Assembly: GCA_022497155.1 (NCBI GenBank) | Contig: MU385728.1 | Span: 1-64,000 of the forward strand | DNA length: 64,000 nucleotides | Direction of reading: 5' to 3' | Source: Whalleya microplaca | Lineage: Eukaryota > Ascomycota > Sordariomycetes > Xylariales > Xylariaceae | In this document: in pieces, positions 1-10,450 of the stretch | Numbering within the stretch: the first letter of the stretch is position 1 | Layout of the letters: the number at the start of each line of letters is the position of its first letter | The notes under the pieces: model-generated | Database searches by the model: none | The model's input: the letters and a program-made list of their open reading frames with translations, nothing else | What the model was told of the DNA's origin: nothing | Program-made: the position numbers and the translations under genes

Positions 1-95
1 CCATTTAGTCCACTCCATATGACTTTATCGTGGATTAAAGTCCACCCATTCCACATGTGTGGCTGGTGGAGTGGGTGGAGTGGATTACAACCCTG
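1..95. mobile_element. Right end of a second hAT-type transposon (left part outside window)
   Basis: The first 95 bases resemble the last 95 bases of the large hAT element (24819-24913): both contain a CTTTATCGTGG / CTCTATCGTGG block and finish with GGTGGAGTGGGTGGAGTGG followed by ATTACAACC. The terminus here reads ATTACAACCCTG, i.e. an inverted-repeat start CAGGGTTGTAATCC on the other strand, against CAAGGTTGTAATCC in the large element. If the end is at 95, the predicted 8-bp target duplication is GTTTCCTT (96-103); its partner lies upstream of the window, so this is not confirmed. This end is not RIP-mutated. Confidence 0.75.
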
Positions 96-1075
96 GTTTC
101 CTTGTGCGAATGGATCAACATGCTCCGCCATAATGAGGTATCTTTTATCGAGGTCGGAACGTGGCCCAACGATGATGCCTGAGAAGCTTCCCCAACGCCT
201 CTCAGATAAAGAGGCTTCGGAAACTGTCAGCCAACCAAGTGACTCCACCGACTCGACCAGCAGTAGTCAACGCAATAGAAGTCTGAAAGAGAAGTTTCTG
301 AAAACTGGCAAAAAGGAATATAGGAGATTTCAGACCCTCCATGTGTTTCGATTCTATCGAAAACCACGACGACCATCCGCATTATCGGTATTCCTTCAGC
401 ACCAGAAGTCGCCTTGGTATCAGATAATTTTTTGCATCATCCTCACGGGGGTAGCATCGTTTCTGTGTCTTATTGCCGCTTATGGAACGGCAGCAGTTTT
501 GTTGTGTTGCACGATATCTAAAGTCATCGCACTTGGTGTCCATGTTGAACGTCCATCAACGTATCTCGAGAACAACGAAATGCATGATGCATTTATGTTG
601 TCAGCGTCGCATCAAAATGCCTCGGAATGGAATTTGTTGATCGGGGACCGAGGAGTCGTGGATAGCCTCCTTAATAAGCCCATGACATATATCCCAGACA
701 CCCAGCACGCACGCCTGGCGGCCATCTGGTTTAGCTTTGCTCATATATTACAGCTGGCTGGAATGACTTTTGTGTCAGCACAAAAAGGCTGGGATGACGT
801 CAGTTTAATTATTCTCCTCACTGTTCAGTTGGCCTACAAAATTGTTTTAATGACTCAACCCTCATCAAGAACTGGCTCCAGAGCGAGGGGGTTCATGCCG
901 ATGAAAATAGTTATGAATTCGGCGGGAGAACGGCGATGCTCGGGGCCATACAAATATTTAGTGGTACAAAGATCACGTGTTGGATGGATGATATTGTAAT
1001 ACCACATCCTCGTCGTAACGCCTGGTTGAGATGCATCCGAGGAGAAAGTTGGGATGACAGGGCGCTGTCGGACAG
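96..1075 (+). pseudogene. Membrane protein of unknown function, 5' part, interrupted by hAT insertion
   Basis: An open frame runs through this stretch with normal, non-RIP codon use. It encodes a basic, Ser-rich N-terminal region, a hydrophobic segment (about 424-540), a conserved-looking block with SASHQNASEWNLL and GDRGVVDSLLNKPM (about 600-685), and two more hydrophobic segments (about 715-850). It looks like a fungal integral membrane protein; I cannot name the family or its function. The true start is unknown: the open frame runs back into the hAT end at 1-95, and the first ATG after it is at 133. Coding shifts from one frame to another between about 849 and 870, where a stop at 849-851 blocks the second frame, so a small indel (or a very short intron) lies there. 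The second frame (NWLQSEGVHADENSYEF...PHPRRNAWL) runs to 1075, where the hAT inserted, and resumes at 24922. Confidence 0.7.
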
Positions 1076-1096
1076 CAAGGTTGTAATCCACTCCAC
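1068..1096. repeat. hAT target-site duplication and left terminal inverted repeat
   Basis: TCGGACAG (1068-1075) is directly followed by the left inverted repeat starting CAAGGTTGTAATCC (1076-1096, 21 bp). The repeat is the exact reverse complement of 24893-24913, and TCGGACAG recurs directly after it at 24914-24921. An 8-bp duplication with CA(A/G)GG-type ends is the hallmark of hAT transposons. Confidence 0.93.
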
Positions 1097-1189
1097 GCTA
1101 ATCCACGCGTGGGCCACTTTATAAGAGCCACTTCACTCCATTCCACTCCATCTAACCCTGCTGCTAACTAATCCACGTCTACTTAAAGC

Positions 1190-3364
1190 TATTATAGGTA
1201 AAAATAGGTAGGTAGATAGACTAACTATAGAGTAGGAGGTCTATTGTTAGTAATTATTAGTAAAAGTAGTAATGTTATTAATAAGTAGCTTATTTAGTCT
1301 TATATAGCTATAAAAAATATCCATATGCCGATTAATAATACTAGCTTATAACTTTTTTAATTAATATCTAATAAATACGTAAATAATATAATTAGATTTT
1401 TTAAATTTTTCTAATTAGTTTAATATATATAACGTTTTATTCCGACTTAATATAATTATTTAATTATAAAATATAAATAATTGTTAATTTGTTAATTATT
1501 TTTTAATATAAAATATAACTTTAAATTATTAACTATAATAAATTAGATATAATAAATAATTATATAAAAATATTATAATTATTAAATAGCTTTAAATAAA
1601 GTAATTTTAATAATATAAAATTTATTTCGAGTATATATTATTTATAGTAATAATTAATAAAAGTTATAAAGCTTAGTTTTATTAGCCTTATTAATATTAG
1701 TAATATATTTGTTTATATATTAATATAATATAATAAATAAAAGCGATTGCTAGACCTTTTTTAAATCGTTAATAATTTTACCGCTTTTTTTATATAAATT
1801 TTATTATTTTTTTTATTTAAGTAGTAATAAATATAATAGCTATTGCGCCTCCTAATAATCTTTTATATTACTTAATTTATAGTAACTATTATAAGAACTT
1901 ATTATTTACTTATTTATTACCTATTATTAATATTATTTTAACGTTAATATTATATTAAAGAAACAAAAAAATATTTAGTATAAAAGTTGCTTATTTTTTA
2001 AATTAAGATTTTTATATATAAATAGCTACCTTTTAACTTACCTTTTTTTAACTTTTTTAATTCTTTTTTTAACTTTATTATTAAATATTATATAATTATC
2101 TTTCCCTTTAACTATTTTTTTTAATTATTCCTCCCTTTAATTATCTTTTCCTTTAAGTATATTAAATTCTTATTAGCTGTTTTATAATCTCGAAATAAAA
2201 GCTAAGATAAAATTTAAACGACTTATAAATAGCATTAACGTATTTTATACCTTATAATAATTAAATAAGGCAATTAAGTAATTATTTTAAAGCTTTAATA
2301 ATAAATAAACCCCGATAGGTACTTATTTTAAAGCTATAATAATAAAGTAATCTTAATAGGTGCCGATTTTAAAACCGGGGCAAAATTTAAATAACTTATA
2401 AATAGTATTAACGTACTTTATACCTTATAATAATTAGACGGGGTAATAAGTAACTATTTTAAAGCTTTAATAGCAAATAAAAACTAAAAGGTTACGATTT
2501 CGAAGCTATAACAGTAGACGTACATTAAAAATACCGCGGCTAACGCCGAAAAGTTTGCTATAATAACTATAAACTGGTTTGTAAACTTTTATAAAAGTAA
2601 GGAAAAGTAAGGGTATTATAGTTATTCCGAAAGCGTTAAATATAAAGGAGGAGGAGGTTTAAAAAAGCATTAATAAAAATAATAATTAGGGATATCTTAT
2701 TATATTTATTTATATAAACTAATTATTAATATTACAGTATTATAATTAATTTAGCTTTTTTATTATACTATTAATTATATATTTATTATAAGTTATTATA
2801 ATTAAAATAGTAATTATAAATAAGGTTTTTTAATATTTTTAAAATGTTTTATATCTAATATAGCGTATATTTTCGCGTACTATAAGGTATATACGCGTTA
2901 TATATATTTTATATATATTTTTAACTAATTAATTATTACCTTACGTATTTAAAACATATAATTAATATCGGCGCAAAATATTTCAAAAATAAAAAATTAG
3001 CTTTTATTCCTTTTTATTAAAAATAACCGATTGGCACTTTTTTTTAAATTGTCGATAATTTTACCGCTTTTTTATTAAAAAATACTGCCGATTATTATAT
3101 ATATTGCCCTTAAAATACGCGTTATACGCGTATAGTCTTTTTTAATTTTTATCTTTTTAAGTTTTTAATAATTTATAGTTACTAATATTTTATTATTACT
3201 TTTAAATATATTTTATTAAGCCTTTAATATAATATTTAGCTTTTTAAACTCGAATAACCTTATTTTAAAGCTTAGCTTATAAAATTTAACTCCTTTTAGT
3301 TTATAGGGTTTAACTTTTTTTAGCTTATAAAATTTAACTCTTTTTATTAATTTTATTAAAAGCG
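1190..3364. other. RIP-mutated 5' half of the hAT, no gene recognised
   Basis: This stretch is extremely AT-rich, with stops in all frames. It should hold the hAT's 5' non-coding part and perhaps the start of the transposase. I recognise no domain. Related tracts containing AATTTTACCGCTTTTTT occur near 1770-1792 and 3056-3073. A two-copy tandem repeat lies at 2209-2515. Confidence 0.6.
2209..2515. repeat. Tandem duplication, unit about 173 bp, two copies
   Basis: The run AAAATTTAAACGACTTATAA starting at 2209 recurs as AAAATTTAAATAACTTATAA at 2382. The two copies stay alignable (TTAACGTA, TTATACCTTATAATAATTA, TTTTAAAGCTTTAATA) to about 2515. Most differences are C/T or G/A transitions, as RIP would produce after a duplication. 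Confidence 0.7.
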
Positions 3365-3648
3365 TTATTTCCGAAAATGCTACTTCCGAAGCCTTATCCG
3401 ATAATATTCTTTTTAAAAGTATTCCCGAAAGCTCCGGAATACCTAATCTTATTTTTCTCGCGTTTTTTTAAACGCTTTTTAATATCGAAACTAAGTTTTA
3501 GAAACGTTACTTTAGTTAGATTTATACCGAACGTAATAAGGACCTCCGCTTTTAGGTTTAATTATATAATTATAATATCGAAAGCCCGAATACTTTTAAA
3601 TATAAATAAGTATATAAAGCTTATATTAAAAAAAAAACTTTAAGGTAG
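3365..3648 (+). pseudogene. hAT transposase remnant, N-terminal part
   Basis: One frame reads as an acidic, Ser-rich segment (SENATSEALSDNILF, ESSGIPNL) ended by RIP-type stops; another frame is open from 3377 to 3643 but has an unnatural Phe/Ile/Lys-rich composition. It lies directly upstream of the recognisable catalytic region, separated only by the inserted LTR at 3649-3956. Assignment to the transposase rests on position and orientation. Confidence 0.45.
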
Positions 3649-3956
3649 TGTAATGAGGCAGGGGATTACGGGTATTAACAACAGCTTAGGAGCCACTAGA
3701 AGCCCCCTGGAGCCACGTCACAGGGCACTCCACAGGGCACTCCACAGGGTATCCACAGGGCACTCCACAGGGCAATTTACAGTGGATCACATACCTATAT
3801 TTAGCTGACCTTTTCCCTCACATCTCCTTCACTTTTTTTACCATAGATATCACTAGATCACCAGATAGTCACACACAAATAGCTCTGGTAGCTATATACA
3901 CTCATTTTGACTTAATATCTCACTTTCAATTCACCCCGACACCCTGTCCCAAGACA
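3649..3956 (+). mobile_element. Lone LTR, not RIP-mutated
   Basis: A 308-bp segment of normal base composition lies inside AT-rich DNA. It begins TGTAATGAGG and ends CCCTGTCCCAAGACA, so it has TG...CA ends. Its 3' terminal bases are the same as the terminus of the LTRs at 12940 and 24196 read on the - strand, so it belongs to a related retroelement family. It contains about four copies of a CACAGGGCACTC-like unit (3719-3774). No internal region accompanies it. I find no matching target duplication (GGTAG before, TTATA after), so a boundary or later change is unresolved. It interrupts the transposase frame just before the catalytic region. Absence of RIP suggests insertion after the last RIP episode. 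Confidence 0.65.
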
Positions 3957-5128
3957 TTATATATATTTCGTTTAATAAATAAAAATTAAAAAACCGGCAT
4001 AACTTATACAATATTGCGTGTTTTTTTAAGACAAAAATAATAAACCCTATAAGCTAATTTTAAGCATGCCCGAAATTATAACACGTTATACCGGTATTAA
4101 TATTATAGGCGAAATTACTATAATTTTTAATAAATTTAAAATTAAAAATAAAGTTAGCTATTTTATTTTTAATAACGCTAGTAATAATAATACTGCTATA
4201 AAAAAACTAGCTAAAAAATACGAGTTTAATATTAAGGCTAGGCGTAGCCGTTATTTTAGTTATATTTTTAATATTTTAATAAAAGCTTTTTTTTTCGGCA
4301 AAAACTAAAAAGCTTTCGAGCGGCAGCTCTTTAGTAAAAACCTTTAAATAGATATAAAAATTGATATATAGCAAAAGTAAAGCCTTATCGGCAAGCTTTA
4401 TAACCTTATTATAAAAATATATAAATAAGATTATTTTTTAAACCGTTTATTAAATATTTAAAAATAAGACCTGATAAATAAAAGGCAACTGCTCGATATA
4501 ATTTTTAATAATAATACCCGCTAGCTTTTATAATATTATATAATAGACTGCGTTTTTTATTTCCGCTATTATATTAATAGGCTAATTTTTAAAGAGACTT
4601 AAAACTAGCAAAAAAATAATAAACGTTAAGATTTTAATATTATACTATTTATTTATTAATTTATTAATTAATTATTAAAAATAAATTAAAAAGTAATCAA
4701 GTATTTTTAGTAATTATTATATTATTTCGAAAATATTATTTATATATTTAAAGGTAATAGTATTATTTATTAGCGCAAGTATAGCTAGCAAAAGTTATAT
4801 AATAATATTTAGGACGTTTTAAATAGCTTTAAATATTTATTAGGAAAATTTAAAAAATATAAAATAATAGTTAATAATTTTTTTTATTTTAAATATTTTT
4901 GTTTTTATATTAATTTAGCGTAAATAAAAATAAATAAATATTATTTATTTTTTAAGGAAACTTTTATTTATTACGCAGCTATTACTTTTTATCTAATTTA
5001 CGGCTAGAGTTAGTTCGATTATTATTAAAATTATTAATAGCGATAGATTATTTAAGCTAAAAAAATAGTTAAAAATATATAAATAAAAGATTATTATTAA
5101 GATTTATTGCCGCTTTATCGGAAATTTA
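3957..5128 (+). pseudogene. hAT transposase remnant, catalytic region
   Basis: The best preserved piece is at 4066-4305: a short open frame begins MPEIITRYTGINIIGEIT and continues with NNASNNNTAIKKLA, then RRSRYFSYIFNILIKAFFFG. This matches the hAT transposase block usually seen as [V/Y]-D-N-A-x-N-N-D-T followed by RRxRCxxHxLNLxxKAxLFG. The two catalytic-region Asp codons have become Asn and the RC...H residues have become RY...Y, exactly the changes G:C to A:T transitions give. Upstream, DKNNKPYK (about 4030) fits the family block after the first catalytic Asp. It is interrupted downstream by the Gypsy element whose 5-bp target duplication ATTTA is at 5124-5128. Confidence 0.8.
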
Positions 5129-5317
5129 TGTAATGGGCTGTGCCGTAGTAGGGAATATCGGCGATTATAAGCCGATATAACAGCACAGCTCTCGAAAGCT
5201 AATATAAATGCTCTCGAGTTATGTCGATATACCTTTTTAATTTTTTTTTTCTTTAGTTAAAAAATAAACACTTATTTGGTATTATAAAATTGTATTTTAA
5301 TGTAACGGCCTTTTATA
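5129..5317 (+). repeat. 5' LTR of Gypsy element A
   Basis: The 189-bp LTR starts TGTAATGGGCTGTGCCGTAG and pairs with 12424-12613. It ends TTTTATA (TA from an original CA). The target duplication ATTTA directly precedes it. This copy keeps many G and C that are A and T in the 3' copy. Confidence 0.88.
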
Positions 5318-6849
5318 TATTTTCTAACTTATTAATTCCCAAGTTATATTAAAACAGATTAAAATGTTAGAAAAAGCTTTAAAATAGCTCCCTAATAATC
5401 CGGAAATACCGTTAGCGAGATATATAAAAGTATTAAATATTTAGGTCTATTAGATTTATACCTATCTCGAGTAAATATACGTAGTATTAAAAGCGGTATT
5501 AAAAAATAATTCGGAGGAATAACAACTAAAACAAGCGGCTTATAAGTAAAGACTAAAAGAATAATAAGATAAATTATTACGACATTAAGCAGTTTTAGAA
5601 ATATAGCTATAAAAGAATCTCGATTTATTAATTATATAAAACGCGAATATAATAAAAGATACTTCCGTATAAGACTTTCGGGATCTCTAAAAACCCTAAG
5701 GATAATTAGCTTAAGCAGGTATAAACTTTTAGCTAGGAAACTTTTAGTTAAAAAACCTTTAAGTATTTTTAATACCCGCTTTAGTAATTATTGCGGCTCC
5801 AGTATTTAAGCGCAAACTATTATTATAGCCTAAAAAATTCGGGGGCAAGCGTAACTATTATCTTGTATAAAAGATATTAATAAAGTATAAGTTTTAAAAA
5901 AATACGGAATTTATAAAAGGGAACTGGAATAAATGATATAATATTTACAAGCGGCTCGAAAATAACATATAATATGTAATAAAGTTATATTATATTATAA
6001 AAAAATTTAGTGGGATATATAATTTAGCATTTTTTTTTAATATTTATCGAACGTTTATAAAAACTATAATAAGACTATTAAAACGGGGAGCGAATTACGT
6101 AAATACTGCTAGTCCGTTAATTAAATTTTTATATCTTTTTATATTAATTTCAAGCGACTATTAACAGAAGTAGGAAATAATATATAAAATAATAAAGCAA
6201 AACTTGTATTTATTAAAAAAGCAATTAATAATAAATTTAAAAACGCGCTAGTTTTAGTAGCGCTACCGAATATTTATTAAAATTAGGTTTATTAAGTAAT
6301 AGATATTATAGCTTAATTTAAGGGATCGCTATTTTATTATAGCGGGAATAGTTTAAGAAACAGGATTACGCCGGGTAAATTACTTTTTTTAGGCCTATTA
6401 TCTCCTATTTTTAATTACCTTAGGACTAATTATAAAAGCGATACGTTAATAATCGGTATAATTGCGCTAGTAAAAAACTAGCAGGCTAAATAAATAATAA
6501 ACGAAAAACGAAACGCTCGAATAAAGCGTAAAAAATGCTTATAATATAAAAAAAAGGCTATTTATTTAAAAAATATATTTATTATTTTATAAAATTACTT
6601 ACCTATATTAAGGTTAACGTAATAATAGGTTATAGATTTAAAAAAAATAAAGCCGAAAAAATATTAAAGAAATAAAAAAACGAGTAGCTTTTAAGTAAAA
6701 TCGCGTTTAAAAGTTTAATATAACAGCAAAAAAAATTAATATAACCGAATAACTTATAAACAGGGAATTTTTTATAATCGATATATATTTAAATTAATAA
6801 TTATATATAAAAACTTTTATAAATTTAGGATATAAATATTATATTATTA

Positions 6850-9800
6850 TTAATAAAAATATAATAAAACGTTTAAAATTGCCGCATATATTTATCCGGG
6901 AAAAAACAGTAAAAAAAGTTACTTATAAAAAAGGATTAAACGTTTCGGGTATAATTTGCGAGATAATTTATATAAAGGCTAACTTTAATAAATATAAATT
7001 AAAAATATTTATATATATTATATTAGGTTTAAATTACTTTATAATATTAAAGAAACTTTAGATAAAATATAACCGGGTAATATATATAACGTATAAATAT
7101 ATATTATATATAAGAATTACCGGAAACTTAAAAGTATAAAAAAAAAGATATTTTTTAAAAACTATAAAAATCCGCGAAATTCGGAAGGCGTTTTATATTA
7201 GTGCGATATATTTTATAAAAGAAATAAAAAAAGTTCGGAAATAAAAAAAGCTGGAAAAACAAATAATAGTTTAATAAACGGCTATATTTATTATTATATT
7301 AGCAGATATTAATAAGGCTTTAGCGTTTAAAAAAAAAACTAACGTTCGAAAGAATTTTTTTTTTTAATTAAAAAGCTAGAAATAATTATTTAAGAAAAAA
7401 AAAGGCAAAAATTTTTTGCCGTATTATATAGAAGCCGATTATAAGATTAATTTAAATTGTAATAAAGCGGGTAAAAAGTTACCTGCTTTTTAGGGGCTAT
7501 TATATAATATATCCTGGAAAAAATTATTAGCGTTATAAAAAATACTAATTAAACTATTAAATAAAAGGTATATTTATGCGAGTAACTTATTTATAGAAAT
7601 TTTTATATTTTTTATCCGGAAACCGAACAGCAAATTCCGTTTTTATTATAATTATAAAATATTAAATAATATTATTTAGTAGAATCGGTACCTATTTTTA
7701 TTTATATAAAAAACGTTTAAAACTTTTTCGGAAATAAAATAATTTTTTAAAATAAATATTAAGTCGGCTTTTTATAAAATTAAAATTAAGGAAAAAAATA
7801 AATAAAAAACGGCTTTTTATACCCGCTTTAGGCTATTTAAGTAATTTATAACCTTTTTCGGCTTAACGGGTATTTCCGTAACATTTTAATATTATATAAA
7901 TAATACGCTAAAAAAATACTTAAATATTTTTTAATTTAATATATATAAACGATATATTAATTTATTTTTTTAAAATAAAAAAAAATTATATCAATAAAAT
8001 AAAAAAAGTATTAAAATATTTAGAAATAATAAATTTAAGTTTAAATATAAATAAATATAAATTTATAATAACTATTATAAAATACTTGGGATTTATTATT
8101 AAAATAAAAAAAGGGGTTTATATAAATCCGGCTAAAATATAAGTAATTAAAAAATAAAAACTTTTTAAAACGTTTAAAAAAATCTATAGTTTTTTAAAAT
8201 TTATAAACTTTTACCGGAATTTTATTAAAAACTATATAGATTTTATTACTTTTTTATCGGCACTTATAAAAAAGGGGGTACCATTTTAATAAGGGCTTTC
8301 GGAAGATCTAACGTTCGAGAATTTTAAACAAGCGTTTTTAAAAAAACCGGCTTTAATATAATAAGATCCCGAACGAAAGATAATAATCGAAATAAACTAT
8401 TTGGGATAAACTTGCGGGAAATGCTTATTATAATGCGATAAGTAAGGGATTTTATTACTTATAACTTATTATTTTAAATATTTAATTTTAACAGAAGTTA
8501 ATTATAAAATTTATAATAAAAAGCTATTAGTAATTATAAGCTATTTGCAAATATAAAACGTAAAATTATAAAACGTAATTTTAATATTTATAATTTTATT
8601 TAATTATAAAAATTTAAAATATTTTATAATTTTTAAAAAACTTTCCGAATAATAAATATATTAGTTAGAGAAATTAATACGTTTTAATTTCCGATTGAAA
8701 TTTTACGTTAAGCGCTTAAATATTAAACCCGACGTTTTTTTACGGCGCAAATAAAATTTGCTATAAAAAGTATAAAATAAAAAGTATAAAAAACGGGAAT
8801 TTTAATTATTATAAAAAAAATAGTTATTTTATATATAATTTAAAAGATATAAATAAGCGGGGATTATTAAAATAAAATATATTTAGTTATACGGATAAAA
8901 TATTCCGAAAAGTAAGGAAATTTTTAAATATAAGGATTTATAATTATTATAAAATATAAAAGTAGCAAAAAACCCGAATTACGCGCGAGCGATAAAGGCA
9001 GTAGCTTAAGGGGACCGAGCGTTCCTTAAAGATTTAAATGTAAAAATATCGTTATCGGAATGTAATATCGATAATAAAAGTCGATTATATTTTCGCGAGC
9101 GTATTTAAATCTTTAATTAGAAGTTATTCTATATTATTTTAATATAGAATATTTATAACTTATATTTAATAAAATACCCGGGAAGGGAAAATATATTAGT
9201 AATGTTTTCGAGAACGTTTTACTGGCTTAAAATATCGGCGTTTATAAGACGTTTTTATAAAAATTGCGATATTTGTGGAAGAAAAACGGTATAACGTAAC
9301 TAAAAAAAAGGGCTTTTAAAACTATTATTTATTCCGGATCGATTTTATAATAAGCTATTTATCGATTTTATAACCGACTTGCTAGCTGTTTCCGAATAGA
9401 ACTTTATTTTTATAATAGTAATTTTTAATTAATTAAAGAAATAAATTATATTAGAAGCTATAATTTCGATAAAGGCAGAAATATATACCGAATAGTTTGT
9501 AAATTATTATTGGAAATATTATAGTTTTTTTTATATTATAATTAGTAATAAAAAATTTAATTAGGTAGGGTAGTTTTAAAAACAGCTTTATTTATTAGTA
9601 AAGATCGAGTAACGTTTATTAATTACGTTTTATTTAAAAACCGATAAAGTTATTAAACAAGCGAATTAAAAAGTATTGGCATATTTTCGAGCGTTTATAT
9701 TATATATTTAATTTAAATAGAGTTTATTATTACCGGGAGCAATATTTGTAATTAATAACTAAGATATTATAATAATAAAGCTAAGTCCTTTTTTTATGCT

Positions 9801-10450
9801 TTATAAATATTACGTAAAACCTATTCCAATAATAAAATATATTCCGGGATTTGTTTCCGAACTACACGTACGGGTAAAGGCTTTTATTTAACGCTTAAAG
9901 GAAACAATAGAATTTATATAAGCTATAATAGCAATTATATAATAACGATAAAAAAACGTAGCTAATAAGCGGCGATTTTTTATAAAGTAATTCCGAATAG
10001 GAAATAAGGTATAATTAACGCTTAAGAATATTTTTATATTTTAACCTTTATAAAAGCTGACATAATTATATATTAAATATAAAATAACGCGTATTATTAG
10101 CCTTTAAGTTATAAAATTAAATATACCGAAAGGAATATATAACTGGTTTTATATCGAGTTTATTTATTACGTAAAAAATAATTCCCTACTTTTTTAAAAA
10201 AACGAAAATATATAATCTTCCTCTATAGTTAGTAAAAAAGGAAAGGAAAAAGTAAAATAATAAATAAAGAAAATTATTTAAGTAATTATTAAGCGGAAAA
10301 AGCGAGAAAAAATTAAATAGGTGTTAGTAAAGTAGGTAGGCTATATAGCTTTAATGTGGGAACCGTTTGAGAATTTAAGGGATATTAAAATAATAGATTA
10401 TTTTAAAAAAAATTATAGTAATATAAAAACAAACGATAGGTTTAAAGAAA
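6850..10450 (+). pseudogene. Gypsy element A pol remnant (PR-RT-RH-IN-chromodomain)
   Basis: A small open frame at 6879-7058 ends IYIILGLNYF, which fits the end of a retroviral-type protease (ILGxxW). Reverse transcriptase is visible at about 7800-7960: KTAFYTRFRLFK, then FFGLTGISVTF and KKYLNIF before the mutated catalytic box. Integrase is visible at about 9250-9440: FYKNCDICGRKTV (zinc-binding pair CxxC) and PDRFYNKLFIDFITDL. At about 10340-10430, MWEPFENLRDIKIIDYF matches the end of a chromodomain (WEPxENLxxAxxxIxxF). Stops, mostly TAA and TAG, interrupt every domain. Gag should lie at about 5400-6800 but I cannot define it. The 10450-12423 segment before the 3' LTR shows no domain. Confidence 0.82.

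Noticed and set aside
19..132. ATG at 19 as the start of the 326-residue frame
   Set aside because: It lies in the hAT terminal sequence; the first 26 codons come from the transposon end, so it cannot be the gene's original start.
3377..3643. Open frame of 88 residues as a gene
   Set aside because: Composition is Phe/Ile/Lys-rich from RIP-mutated DNA; another frame looks more like an old protein.
3719..3774. CRISPR-like repeats
   Set aside because: Units are about 12 bp with no spacers, in a fungal LTR.
6879..7061. Open frame of 60 residues as a gene
   Set aside because: It is a stop-free piece of the decayed Gypsy A protease region.
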